Part shown: positions 18,882-27,971 of the stretch, piece after piece | How the letters are laid out: the number at the start of each line of letters is the position of its first letter | How positions within the stretch are numbered: the first letter of the stretch is position 1 | DNA from: Kriegella sp963975415 | GTDB lineage: Bacteria > Bacteroidota > Bacteroidia > Flavobacteriales > Flavobacteriaceae | Assembly (NCBI RefSeq): GCF_963975415.1 | Contig: NZ_CAXBGN010000002.1 | Coordinates: forward strand, 434,001 to 498,000 | Reading direction: 5' to 3' | DNA: 64,000 bases | The notes under the pieces: generated by a model | Seen by the model: only the letters and a program-made list of their open reading frames with translations | Database searches by the model: none | Told to the model about the DNA's origin: nothing | Program-made: the position numbers and the translations under genes

Positions 18882-19955
18882 ATGCAGACCTTGAGAATCA
18901 CAATACTATTAGTTATTCTTACGCCACTGGGAACGGTTGCACAAGACTCACGCCAATACCAAATTCGAACTATTGCGTTTTACAATGTGGAAAATTTGTT
19001 CGACACAGTGAATGATTCGCTTACGTTCGACGATGATAGAACTCCAACTGGAAAAGACCTTTGGACAAAAGAAAGGTATTGGCATAAAGTAGCTCATATT
19101 GCAAAAGTAATTTCAGAAATCGGCTCCAACATTTCTACAACCTCTCCCGATATTGTGGGGCTTTGCGAAGTCGAAAATCGACAAGTGCTTGAAGATCTGA
19201 TACATCACCCAAAACTTGAACGTAAAAATTATGGTATTGTCCATTTCGATTCTCCCGATGAGCGAGGAATAGATGTGGCCTTATTGTATAAAAAAACCAC
19301 ATTCTTACCTATCTCATCCGCCAGCCATAGGCTACTTTTGATAGATAATAATGATAAGCGGGATTATACTCGTGACCAGCTTATCGTCGAAGGTCTCCTA
19401 GATGATGAAGAAATACATATCATCGTCAATCATTGGCCTTCTCGAAGCGGGGGAGAAGCACGTAGCCAACCAAATCGCATTGCAGCTGCCAAGCTTAACA
19501 AGCACATTATCGACTCGGTTCAGCGAATCAATACTTTGGCCAAAATCATCAGTATGGGAGATTTAAACGATGATCCTATTGATGGTAGTCTTAAAAAGAT
19601 TTTGAAAACGAAAGGCAAGCAAAAAAACTTAGAAGCAGGAGGTTTGTTCAACCCCATGGAAAAACTCTTTAAAAAAGGAACAGGCTCTTTGGCCTATCGT
19701 GACAAATGGAACTTATTCGACCAAATTTTCTTTACCAACTATTTTATCAATTCCGAAAAAAACAGCTATTCGTATTGGAAAGCGGGGGTTTTTAACAAAC
19801 CCTATTTGATAACAAAAAAGGGGCAATATAAAGGCTATCCGTATCGCACTTATTCTGGCGGAAATTATACCGGAGGGTATAGTGACCATTTTCCGGTATA
19901 TATCTATTTGATAAAAGAAAAACTCCCCGTTGATCAATTTACCAATGGGGAGTAA
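18882..19955 (+). CDS. Secreted endonuclease/exonuclease/phosphatase-family protein
   Basis: A 357-residue protein with a cleavable signal peptide (about 1-20, ending GTVAQ) and an EEP catalytic domain. Motifs in order are FYNVENLF (N of strand 1), GLCEVENRQV (metal-binding Glu), NHWPSRSGGE (catalytic His region), ISMGDLNDDP (Asp and Asn) and the terminal GYSDHFPVY (Asp-His). These are the nuclease/phosphodiesterase residues, so it is a probable periplasmic or extracellular nuclease or phosphoesterase. It is divergent from the TonB receptor and lamin-tail pair. A strong hairpin overlaps its last codons. Confidence 0.88.
   Translation: MQTLRITILLVILTPLGTVAQDSRQYQIRTIAFYNVENLFDTVNDSLTFDDDRTPTGKDLWTKERYWHKVAHIAKVISEIGSNISTTSPDIVGLCEVENRQVLEDLIHHPKLERKNYGIVHFDSPDERGIDVALLYKKTTFLPISSASHRLLLIDNNDKRDYTRDQLIVEGLLDDEEIHIIVNHWPSRSGGEARSQPNRIAAAKLNKHIIDSVQRINTLAKIISMGDLNDDPIDGSLKKILKTKGKQKNLEAGGLFNPMEKLFKKGTGSLAYRDKWNLFDQIFFTNYFINSEKNSYSYWKAGVFNKPYLITKKGQYKGYPYRTYSGGNYTGGYSDHFPVYIYLIKEKLPVDQFTNGE
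19922..19953 (-). terminator. Intrinsic terminator inside the 3' end of the convergent nuclease gene
   Basis: An 11-bp stem (positions 19922-19932 with 19943-19953, one G-U pair) with a 10-base loop covers the last codons of the plus-strand gene. On the minus strand it is followed by TTTTTCTTTT, so it is oriented to stop transcription of the DUF1080 gene, whose stop codon is 29 bases upstream. Confidence 0.6.
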
Positions 19956-19981
19956 TGCCTTTAAGGTCAATATTATTCAAG

Positions 19982-20572
19982 CTACAATTGCTTGAGCTTG
20001 ATTTTACGCCATTTTACTTTGATACCACCACCATCGTGAATTTGTAGTGCGACAGAGCCTTCACCCTGACCTATTTTCTCATCGGTAATGTCGACCATTT
20101 CGGTTCCGTTCAGCCAAGAAGTCAATTGATCACCTTTAACGCGAATTTTCATTTTATTCCATTCCCCCATTTTTAGGGCCTTGTCTTTTTCAGGGTCTGG
20201 CTTTATCAACCAACCCCGGCCATAAGATTCGTAAACCCCGCCCGTATTATGCCCCGGGGGAGCAACTTCTACCTGCCAGCCACTTACTTTTGTACCATCA
20301 ACGGTAGATCGTATAAAAACACCACTGTTGCCATTGGCTTCCTGCTTGAATTCAAGGGTAAGTTCAAAATCTTTATAGTGGTCGTTGGTTCCTAAATAAC
20401 CATACGCTTTATCCGGGCCGCTCTCACAGATTAACAATCCGTCTTCAACATACCACTTTTCAGTGCCATAGATTGTCCATCCATCTAAATTCTCTCCATT
20501 AAAAAGCTTTTTTTTCTGTGCGAAAGTCAGTGTTGAAAAGAGGATTGTAACTAGTAGGAGTATTTTTTTCAT
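19982..20572 (-). CDS. DUF1080 (3-keto-disaccharide hydrolase-like) secreted protein
   Basis: A 196-residue protein with a signal peptide (about 1-18, TILFSTLTFAQ). The mature part is one concanavalin-like beta-jellyroll of the DUF1080 family: LFNGENLDGWTIYGT at the N-terminus, FELTLEFKQEANGNSGVFIR in the core and a VALQIHDGGGIKVKWRKIKL end. Members act on or bind oxidised sugars; some are annotated as 3-keto-glucoside hydrolases. There is no oxidoreductase partner nearby, so the substrate is open. Confidence 0.88.
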   Translation of the reverse strand: MKKILLLVTILFSTLTFAQKKKLFNGENLDGWTIYGTEKWYVEDGLLICESGPDKAYGYLGTNDHYKDFELTLEFKQEANGNSGVFIRSTVDGTKVSGWQVEVAPPGHNTGGVYESYGRGWLIKPDPEKDKALKMGEWNKMKIRVKGDQLTSWLNGTEMVDITDEKIGQGEGSVALQIHDGGGIKVKWRKIKLKQL

Positions 20573-20657
20573 TCGAAATATATTTAAGTATTTAATTATT
20601 GTTTTATATAAGATGTGTTATTCAAATTTATTAGTTCCTTTAAACGTGGAGATAGCA

Positions 20658-21098
20658 TCAATTGAACCACTGCCCCCACGGTATTCGGCTCAAAATCAAT
20701 ACCAGCCCCAGACCATAGAAAATGGCGATACTTTTAAATTTCTTTTTCCCTTCGATAAACTTCTTGTGACGCGACCAACCTATTGTGATAAGCGTTACGC
20801 CAATAATATTTATAAATGGATGTTCAACTGCCAATAATCGAGCAGGTGCGTTTAATCCGCCCATACCAAGCGCCTGAATCGCCTGAAGTCCACTTGGGGA
20901 AACAAAAAACAAAATCAACCCGACAAGAAGCATCAAATGGGTCAAAATCAAGGCAAAAAGACTTAGTCGAAAATCTTTTTCAGGTGTAAACATTTTATTG
21001 GTGGCAAGGCCAGAAATGGCATTGCCCACTGCCAAAAAAAGAATGGCCAATACGATATAAGCCAAATAGGAATGAAGGGTAAGTATAACTTCGTACAT
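20658..21098 (-). CDS. Four-helix membrane protein (cytochrome b / CopD-like), unknown
   Basis: A 146-residue integral membrane protein with four predicted helices (about 9-30, 45-66, 92-110 and 122-140). His residues occur near helix starts or middles (TLHSYLAY, LTHLMLL, EHPFIN), which would allow heme or metal ligation as in CopD or cytochrome b561-like proteins, but I cannot confirm this. Homologues are common in Flavobacteriia as hypothetical membrane proteins. It is separated from the upstream TonB gene by a terminator. Confidence 0.7.
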   Translation of the reverse strand: MYEVILTLHSYLAYIVLAILFLAVGNAISGLATNKMFTPEKDFRLSLFALILTHLMLLVGLILFFVSPSGLQAIQALGMGGLNAPARLLAVEHPFINIIGVTLITIGWSRHKKFIEGKKKFKSIAIFYGLGLVLILSRIPWGQWFN

Positions 21099-21143
21099 AT
21101 CTTAGGTTTTAAGCGTCTAAATGTAGCAATTTTTGGCCACAAA

Positions 21144-21169
21144 AAAACCCTGCGAATCGGCAGGGTTTT
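21144..21169 (-). terminator. Terminator after the TonB receptor gene
   Basis: A perfect 10-bp stem (21144-21153 with 21160-21169) and a six-base loop. It has a T-run on the minus strand and a weaker one on the plus strand. It lies 20 bases past the TonB stop at 21190. Confidence 0.75.
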
Positions 21170-21189
21170 CATTTTTTATAAAGCTATGC

Positions 21190-23892
21190 CTAGAAACTAT
21201 ACCGTAGACTTAAGTTCCATGTTCTACCAAAACCAAAAAATGCTTTATTACTGGTTGCGATACCTTCATAGGTAGTATCTCCACTCCCAGGAAAAGTATT
21301 GGTCAACGATTCTGCCAAATACTCGGTATTGAATACGTTGTTTACATTAAGTGCCAACCCTATTGCATTTTCACCTCCAAATTTAAATGTATAATAAGCA
21401 CCCGCATCGAATAAATTATAGGTGGGCAATCTTAATGAACCTTGGTGGTTTGGTTCATCAAAATCTTCTGCCAAAATATCGGCATACAATTTAGCGGCAG
21501 TGAACCAGTTTGCGCTCAATTTCAAGCTCTCGACCGGTCTGATAACCATTTCCAAATTTGAGGTAAACTGGGCGGCATTACCGACTTTTACACCATCTAG
21601 GTATAGATTGACATCGTCATCGATAACATTTTGACTGTCATCAAAGGCAACACCACTTACATTTCCGGCATACTCCCAATCACCAAGGGAAATCATCCCT
21701 TTAAATTGTACCACTTCAGAGGCCCTATAGTCTGCCTCGATTTCAACACCTTTGTGTACTTGCTCGACGCCTGAAATATTGGCAAACCCTTCATCTCCCG
21801 TCGTAGTTTCGACTTCAACGTTGATAAACCGATCTTTCCAAGAAGTTCTATAAACGTTTAACTTCGCTCTAAAATCTCCCAGATTAAGACCATACCCTGC
21901 CTCTAAACCAAAAATCTTTTCATTTCTATAATCTGGATTCAGATCATTTACAAAGTTCAGGAATATCGCATCAAAATTAGGTTGTTTCGAATAATAACCC
22001 CCGTTTACAAAAACGTTGTTTTCTTCGTTAATGTTTACGTTCAATCCTCCTTTAATGTTTCCTCCCAAAATATTTTCCCAGTCGGTTTCTTGCTCGGGGT
22101 CGGAATCTAAATAGTTGAAATAATCAATTCTTTTAAAGCCCTGTTGTGATATTCCGCCTTGGACAAATGCCGAAACGACTTCCGTTTTGTACTCCATTTG
22201 ACCAAAGGCACCATACCACCTAACCAATCCATCGTTGTAATAATCGATTTTCTCTTCTTTGTCTATGTCTTTGAATACATTTAAAATCGATGAAAAATCA
22301 GACGCCACGGTAGCATTTTGACGCACAATGTGTTCAGGGTCGTTAACATCATTGGTATCTAAATAACCATCGGCTCCCAATAAATTATCTACTCTTCTGT
22401 AGTGAATTCCTTTGTAACTTCTTAAATCAACCCCTAAGTCATAGCTGAATTTTTCATTGATATCGGTATGTAGGTTGGCAATTAGCCCGAACCAGTTATG
22501 TGAGTTCATAGAAGCCCTTCGGGTCAAGCCATCGCCAAAATCCGTTGTCAAATATTCGCCATCGCTATTGGGCGACAATTGGTAGTCCCTGCCATCATAA
22601 AAAGTAACCGCTTCACCGCCATTGAACCTTGAAATCAAATCGTAGTCTACCTGACCGTTTTCAGGGTTTCTATATCGGCTTGAGCTGGCAAAACCGAAAC
22701 CAGGGCCCGAACCGATGTCTCCCGTACCGCCACCTCTACCAAAAGAGGCATATGCCGAAGTCGCCAATGTCGACTTCTCGCTCATTTTCCATTCCCAAGT
22801 CAGGGAGGTTATGGGTTTGTGGTAAAAATTACTTCTCCAACCAAATTCCTCCCCATTTAAAAAGCCATGGTTATAATTGTATTTATCGCCATACTCTAAG
22901 TAATCTTCAACAGTCGCAACGTTAAAGAAACTGGTCGTTCTTTGATCGTGTACTTGTGGTGCTCCTGTAAGTATAAACTGAAAGCTATGCTTTTCGTTGG
23001 GCTCATACCCCAATCCTATAAAATAATTGTACCCCTCAAACTGGGTTCCGTCAATGTAACCATCACCTGCCGTTCTACCTAATAAGACCGAAGCCGCAAA
23101 ACCACTGTCTGATTTCCCCGTGTTGTAGGCTACATTGGTTTTAAGATATCCATCATTTCCCATTCCAACAGTTACGGCACCGCCTTGAGATTGTTCAGTA
23201 GTTTTAGTTATGATATTAATTGTACCTCCAACGGAAGAAATGGCCAATTTGGAAGACCCCAACCCCCTTTGAACCTGCATACCCGTAGTAACATCGCTAA
23301 GACCTGCCCAGTTACTCCAGTAGACAAAACCGTTCTCCATATCATTAACAGGAATACCGTTGACCATAATTGCAATATTCGGGGATTCAAAACCACGAAC
23401 ATTGACCCGACCATCTCCAAAACCACCTCCGGACTTCGTAGCATAAACGGATGGTGTTGATTTTAAAATTTCAGGAAATTCCTGCGAACCCAGTTTTTCC
23501 CTAATTTCAGTAGCCCTAATCGTAGATACTGCAACGGGAGTTTCGCGATCTTTAGCGATATCCATAATACCTGTTACAACAACACCTTCCAATTCTTCGG
23601 CATCGGGTGCCAACGTAATGGTTCCAATAGCGCCAACAGTCGTATAATTTACCTTTTTGGTAACAAATCCAATATAGGATACCAACAAGGTTCCGGTATT
23701 TTTAGACACCTCGATCACAAAGTTTCCGTCAAAATCGGTAGTCGTACCATTTGTCGTACCTTGAACGACCACATTTGCCCCGGGTAGTGGCTCGCCAAGC
23801 TCGGCATCGGTAACTGTACCCGTAATTGTTCCTTGTGAAAAAGCAGTGGCAGCAACACAAAGTGCAACCATTGCGAAGTAAATTTTCTTCAT
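21190..23892 (-). CDS. TonB-dependent receptor with carboxypeptidase-like domain (900 aa)
   Basis: A signal peptide (about 1-19, CVAATAFSQ) leads into a CarboxypepD_reg-like domain (about 22-105, ITGTVTDAELGEPLPGANV), a plug (about 115-225, VNVRGFESPNIAIMVNGIPV, then QVQRGLGSSKLAISSVGG) and a barrel ending in WNLSLRYSF. It lacks a SusD partner and is monocistronic between a strong upstream promoter and a terminator. The ligand is unknown. The leader of about 80 nt contains a perfect inverted repeat, so regulation at the RNA or operator level is likely. Confidence 0.9.
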   Translation of the reverse strand: MKKIYFAMVALCVAATAFSQGTITGTVTDAELGEPLPGANVVVQGTTNGTTTDFDGNFVIEVSKNTGTLLVSYIGFVTKKVNYTTVGAIGTITLAPDAEELEGVVVTGIMDIAKDRETPVAVSTIRATEIREKLGSQEFPEILKSTPSVYATKSGGGFGDGRVNVRGFESPNIAIMVNGIPVNDMENGFVYWSNWAGLSDVTTGMQVQRGLGSSKLAISSVGGTINIITKTTEQSQGGAVTVGMGNDGYLKTNVAYNTGKSDSGFAASVLLGRTAGDGYIDGTQFEGYNYFIGLGYEPNEKHSFQFILTGAPQVHDQRTTSFFNVATVEDYLEYGDKYNYNHGFLNGEEFGWRSNFYHKPITSLTWEWKMSEKSTLATSAYASFGRGGGTGDIGSGPGFGFASSSRYRNPENGQVDYDLISRFNGGEAVTFYDGRDYQLSPNSDGEYLTTDFGDGLTRRASMNSHNWFGLIANLHTDINEKFSYDLGVDLRSYKGIHYRRVDNLLGADGYLDTNDVNDPEHIVRQNATVASDFSSILNVFKDIDKEEKIDYYNDGLVRWYGAFGQMEYKTEVVSAFVQGGISQQGFKRIDYFNYLDSDPEQETDWENILGGNIKGGLNVNINEENNVFVNGGYYSKQPNFDAIFLNFVNDLNPDYRNEKIFGLEAGYGLNLGDFRAKLNVYRTSWKDRFINVEVETTTGDEGFANISGVEQVHKGVEIEADYRASEVVQFKGMISLGDWEYAGNVSGVAFDDSQNVIDDDVNLYLDGVKVGNAAQFTSNLEMVIRPVESLKLSANWFTAAKLYADILAEDFDEPNHQGSLRLPTYNLFDAGAYYTFKFGGENAIGLALNVNNVFNTEYLAESLTNTFPGSGDTTYEGIATSNKAFFGFGRTWNLSLRYSF

Positions 23893-23925
23893 CCTTTTTG
23901 AGTTTATAGTTTCTTAAATTGTTGC

Positions 23926-23951
23926 AAATGTGTTGCATTTATAACACATTT
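23926..23951. promoter_or_regulatory. Perfect inverted repeat in the TonB receptor leader
   Basis: AAATGTGTT at 23926-23934 and its exact reverse complement at 23943-23951 are separated by eight bases. The repeat lies between the predicted transcription start (about 23975) and the start codon (23892), so it could be an operator or an RNA hairpin. Confidence 0.5.
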
Positions 23952-23980
23952 AGATTAAGACAACGTTAAATTAGCCGTCT

Positions 23981-24009
23981 CAAAATTAACGCTTTACGAA
24001 TAAAACAAA
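23981..24009 (-). promoter_or_regulatory. Strong Bacteroidota promoter for the TonB receptor
   Basis: On the minus strand TTTG (24006-24009), a 17-base spacer and TAATTTTG (23981-23988) match both halves of the Bacteroidota primary sigma consensus. This is the best two-part promoter in the window. Confidence 0.75.
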
Positions 24010-24063
24010 GCTCATAAAGAAGGAAGTTATAAGACTTTATGAAAAAAAAGGAAAAATACTAAA

Positions 24064-25701
24064 TCACTTCTTAAAATCTTGCAAAAGTTGTAATGTAGAG
24101 CCATCATGATCAGAGATTTCGGAATCTTCAATATCCTTTAAAATAGCACCTGCCAACTGCTTACCCAGCTCAACTCCCCATTGGTCGTAGCTAAAAATGT
24201 TCCAAATCACTCCTTGAACGAATATTTTATGCTCGTACAATGCAATTAAACTACCCAGACTTTTGGGGGTAAGCCTATCTATAAAAATAGTGTTTGTAGG
24301 TTTGTTGCCCGTAAATACTTTAAACGGAAGCAATTTGTTTATCTCACCCTCGGAAAGCGATTTGCCTTCAAATTCTGAACGCACTTGTTCTTTGGTTTTT
24401 CCGTTCATTAGTGCCTCGGTCTGGGCAAAGAAATTGGCCATTAATTTGTTGTGATGACTTTCATCACCATAAAGCGAATTTTTGAAACCAATGAAGTCAG
24501 CCGGAATCAATTTTGTACCCTGATGAATTAATTGAAAGAACGCGTGTTGCGAATTCGTGCCAGGCTCGCCCCAGATAATCGTACCGGTCTGATAGTTAAC
24601 TGGGCTACCATTTCTATCAACACTTTTACCATTACTTTCCATTATGCCCTGCTGCAAATATGCAGAGAATCGGCTTAAGTATTGAGCGTAAGGTATAATC
24701 GCTTCGGTCTCCGCACCATAAAAATTATTGTACCAAACACTTAGGAGCGCCAGTATTACCGGTACATTTTGGTCTAAATCTTCCGATTTAAAATGTTCGT
24801 CCATTTCATTGGCCCCGGTCAAAAGCGCATCGAAATTCTCAAACCCCACTGCCAAGGCAATGGAAAGGCCAACGGCACTCCATAACGAGAATCGGCCTCC
24901 GACCCAATCCCACATCGGGAATACATTCTCAGCGGCAATGCCAAATTCAGCTATTTGTGCTGTATTCGTAGATACCGCAGCAAAATGTTTGGCAATATCT
25001 TCTTGTTTCCCGTGTTTTAAAAACCATTTTTTAATAGTGGTTGCGTTGCTCAAGGTTTCTTGAGTGGTAAATGTTTTTGATACCACCACAAAAAGAGTGG
25101 TCTCGGGGTCAAGCTCCTTTAAAATTTCATGAACATGATCTCCATCTACATTGCTTACGAAATAGGTCTTAAAATGGTTTTTATAGAATTTCAGTGCTTC
25201 GGTCACCATCGCCGGGCCAAGGTCTGAACCTCCGATACCAATATTAACGATAGCTGTAAAGGCTTTGCCGGTATACCCTTTTTTATCCCCCGAAATGACG
25301 GCATCGGTAAATGCTTTTATCTTTTCTTTTACCTCGTAGACCTCAGACATCACATTTTGACCATCGACCATGACCGTGTCGGTCTTTTTTCCGCGAAGCG
25401 CTGTATGAAGTACAGCACGCCCTTCGGTCTGATTAATAAGGTCACCACCGAAATAGCCCTCAATCGCCCCTTTTAGATCGACCTCATTAGCCAACGCTAG
25501 CAGCAGTTGCAAAGTTTCTTCAGAAATTCTATTTTTAGAAAAATCGACCAAAAAATCATTCCATCGAATGCTAAACTTAGCAGCTCTTTTTACATCGGCG
25601 GCAAAAAGGTCCTTTAAATGGATGTCTTTGGTCTCTTTATAATGTAGTTCTAATTTTTTCCAAGCTTCAGTAGTCGTGGGGTCAGTGTTCTGCAGTGACA
25701 T
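24064..25701 (-). CDS. pgi: Glucose-6-phosphate isomerase
   Basis: A 545-residue cytosolic enzyme interconverting glucose 6-phosphate and fructose 6-phosphate. Signatures include VNIGIGGSDLGPAMVTEAL near 153-171, SKTFTTQETL, the FPMWDWVGGRFSLWSAVGL family pattern, the catalytic Glu in QGIMESNGKS and His in GTNSQHAFFQL, and a C-terminal Lys region (GVELGKQLAGAI). The length is right for the long bacterial type. It is the last gene of an operon, one base after the M23 peptidase stop. Confidence 0.96.
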   Translation of the reverse strand: MSLQNTDPTTTEAWKKLELHYKETKDIHLKDLFAADVKRAAKFSIRWNDFLVDFSKNRISEETLQLLLALANEVDLKGAIEGYFGGDLINQTEGRAVLHTALRGKKTDTVMVDGQNVMSEVYEVKEKIKAFTDAVISGDKKGYTGKAFTAIVNIGIGGSDLGPAMVTEALKFYKNHFKTYFVSNVDGDHVHEILKELDPETTLFVVVSKTFTTQETLSNATTIKKWFLKHGKQEDIAKHFAAVSTNTAQIAEFGIAAENVFPMWDWVGGRFSLWSAVGLSIALAVGFENFDALLTGANEMDEHFKSEDLDQNVPVILALLSVWYNNFYGAETEAIIPYAQYLSRFSAYLQQGIMESNGKSVDRNGSPVNYQTGTIIWGEPGTNSQHAFFQLIHQGTKLIPADFIGFKNSLYGDESHHNKLMANFFAQTEALMNGKTKEQVRSEFEGKSLSEGEINKLLPFKVFTGNKPTNTIFIDRLTPKSLGSLIALYEHKIFVQGVIWNIFSYDQWGVELGKQLAGAILKDIEDSEISDHDGSTLQLLQDFKK

Positions 25702-25702
25702 T

Positions 25703-26992
25703 TTATTGGTTCAATGTTAGTAGTTCTTCACTTTCATCATCCAGTTTTTCTGGATAAACGATACAATCCAATTGTGCTTTCTTGGGGTTAATATAGGAAA
25801 AATAATCAGGTCGTAATGCTTCGTCAAGGGGTTCTGCCTGCGGTAACTCTTCCCGCAGTGGATCGACTTGTCTTCCATTCTTCCAAAAGCGATAACATAC
25901 ATGCGGACCACTGGTATTTCCCGTCATTCCGATCCATCCGATAACATCACCTTGGCGCACAAACTCACCTCTGCGTACCTTTTGCTTCTGCATGTGCAGA
26001 TACTGGGTGCTATAGGTGCCGTTGTGCCTTATTTTTACATATTTGCCATTACCCCCTTTTCGTGTAGATTCGGTTACGGTACCATCGGCAGTTGCCATGA
26101 TAGGTGTTCCCACGGGAGCGGCATAATCTGTTCCCCGGTGCGGCCTTATCTTATTGCCATAATACCGTATTCTTCTTTTAAGGTTGTACCGTGATGAAAT
26201 TCTACTGAACTGCACAGGCGCTCTCAAAAAAGTTCTTCTTAAGTTGTTGGCTTCTTCATCAAAGTAGTCAACAATACTCTTAAGGGAATCATTTTCGTAG
26301 GCAAAGGCATATATCGGTCTACCATTATGCTCAAAATAGGCTGATTCTATTGGTCCGGCACCAGCATAAATTGAATCGTTAATATACTTTTCTTTATAAA
26401 TGACCTTAAACTTATCTCCTTTTTGTAGGCGAAAAAAGTCAATGGTCCAAGCATATACTTCGGAAAGCTTGTTGGTAATATTGTAATCGATACCCTGATC
26501 TAAAATAGCCTCTGACAGTGAAGTTTCGATAATACCCGAAGCCTCGCGCTCTACGTATTTTACTTCTTTACTATTTTTGTAGGCAACAACGCTATCCCTA
26601 AAATCTACAACCGTATAATTGATAGGGTCATTCTGATAAATAAAAACTTCGGCCGCTTCGGTAGTGTCTTTGGACTTTAAGATAAGATATGGTTTGCCCA
26701 ATTGGATCTTGCGCACGTCAAATGTATCTTTGAAGTCTTGTGAGAGTTTAGCAATTTTAGGATAGTCGACCTTGTTTTCCAACATGAGCTGGCCAAAACT
26801 GTCTCCTCTTCGAACCGTATCATGCTTAACCTTAAAATCTTCAAAATTAAAGCCGAACTGTTTTACGACTATTGGTTTTTCTATAGTTTCGACCTCGACA
26901 AGGTCTTTTCTAACTTCCTCATTTTTTGGTTTTTTGTCGTAACAAGATATTGATACTATTAAAATGGACAATAAACACCAAATTCTACGCAT
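25703..26992 (-). CDS. M23 family metallopeptidase (lipoprotein)
   Basis: A 429-residue probable lipoprotein (signal peptide ending in the lipobox ILIVSISC) that cleaves peptidoglycan cross-links. A central LysM-like/OapA-like region (about 55-250) precedes a C-terminal LytM domain with HRGTDYAAPVGTPIMATADG and YLHMQKQ, which supply the zinc-binding H...D and H-x-H-type residues (HNGTYSTQYLHM). The catalytic residues look complete. It lies two bases after the tryptophan dioxygenase gene and one base before pgi, so it belongs to a tight operon. Confidence 0.92.
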   Translation of the reverse strand: MRRIWCLLSILIVSISCYDKKPKNEEVRKDLVEVETIEKPIVVKQFGFNFEDFKVKHDTVRRGDSFGQLMLENKVDYPKIAKLSQDFKDTFDVRKIQLGKPYLILKSKDTTEAAEVFIYQNDPINYTVVDFRDSVVAYKNSKEVKYVEREASGIIETSLSEAILDQGIDYNITNKLSEVYAWTIDFFRLQKGDKFKVIYKEKYINDSIYAGAGPIESAYFEHNGRPIYAFAYENDSLKSIVDYFDEEANNLRRTFLRAPVQFSRISSRYNLKRRIRYYGNKIRPHRGTDYAAPVGTPIMATADGTVTESTRKGGNGKYVKIRHNGTYSTQYLHMQKQKVRRGEFVRQGDVIGWIGMTGNTSGPHVCYRFWKNGRQVDPLREELPQAEPLDEALRPDYFSYINPKKAQLDCIVYPEKLDDESEELLTLNQ

Positions 26993-26994
26993 TG

Positions 26995-27963
26995 CTATTC
27001 TCTTATTTTATCAGGGTTAAAGATATGGTCTACCCATTGTTTTCCCCAATTATTTAACTCTTGTTTTGTATACAACTCCGGAAAAAACACAATCTTTTGG
27101 AAACTTGGCGGAAGAAACTCCTTCCAATTGGTGCCTCCTGTAGCTTCTATCTCCCCAGCCTCTTTACCCAAATATCTATGGGCAGAACCCATGTGCATCA
27201 ACGGCCAGTTTACATTTGCATTCATATCTAAAGTCTTTAACGCTTCAACGAGTTCTTTATTATGTCGCTTTTTCTCGGGTAATTGCCGGTATTTATCATA
27301 AATAGTACTGGTCTCCACTTGCTTGGCAATACGTATGAGGCGCGGGGTATATCGGTACTCAAATTGCTTTAAGGTCAGTGTCTTCTCTCCCGTGGTAAGA
27401 TCAGTGGCACCCTTTTTCCAATAAGCATGCTCATACAGCTCCTCTACCGCATTTTCAGATGAAAACATTTCACGTTCGGTATGATGCACCAAATTTTCTA
27501 AAGGCGTGGCGTAAATCTCGATCATTCGGTATTGTGCCGATTGAAATCCACTAGCTGGCAACAACGCCATTCGGTATTGTAGAAATTGTTCGCGTTCCAT
27601 TCCCTTTATCATGATGCTAAAGGATGAAATAAGTGCCTTAAAGTAACTATTTATTCTTCTGGCCTTTTCGATAAAAAATTCGACCCTTTGCGACTTATCA
27701 TCTACCAATTGCTTTTGTTCGTGCAATATCAGCTTAAAGTAAAGCTCGGTAATCTGGTGGTACATGATAAAAATTTCCTCATCGGGAAAATAGGTTCTAG
27801 GAACCTGGAGGCTCAACAATGTATCTAAATGAATATAATCCCAATAGGTGAGGTAACGTTGATAGAGCAGGCCGTCCAAATACGAGCTTAAATCTTGGCC
27901 GGAGTCTTTATATTTTTCTTCAAGTTTGGAAATTTGGGAATCGATACGCGCTTTGTCCTTCAT
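26995..27963 (-). CDS. kynA: Tryptophan 2,3-dioxygenase
   Basis: A 322-residue heme dioxygenase of the tryptophan/indoleamine family that opens the indole ring to N-formylkynurenine. Visible motifs are YLDGLLYQRYLTYWDYIHLD at about 28-47, EEIFIMYHQITELYFKLILH near 80-100 with the substrate-pocket His, ASGFQSAQYRMIEIY and the C-terminal heme-ligand region MHMGSAHRYLGKEAGEIEAT with TGGTNW. It is somewhat longer than bacterial KynA (about 280), as in many Bacteroidota. The next catabolic genes are not nearby. Confidence 0.93.
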   Translation of the reverse strand: MKDKARIDSQISKLEEKYKDSGQDLSSYLDGLLYQRYLTYWDYIHLDTLLSLQVPRTYFPDEEIFIMYHQITELYFKLILHEQKQLVDDKSQRVEFFIEKARRINSYFKALISSFSIMIKGMEREQFLQYRMALLPASGFQSAQYRMIEIYATPLENLVHHTEREMFSSENAVEELYEHAYWKKGATDLTTGEKTLTLKQFEYRYTPRLIRIAKQVETSTIYDKYRQLPEKKRHNKELVEALKTLDMNANVNWPLMHMGSAHRYLGKEAGEIEATGGTNWKEFLPPSFQKIVFFPELYTKQELNNWGKQWVDHIFNPDKIRE

Positions 27964-27971
27964 GCCAATGG

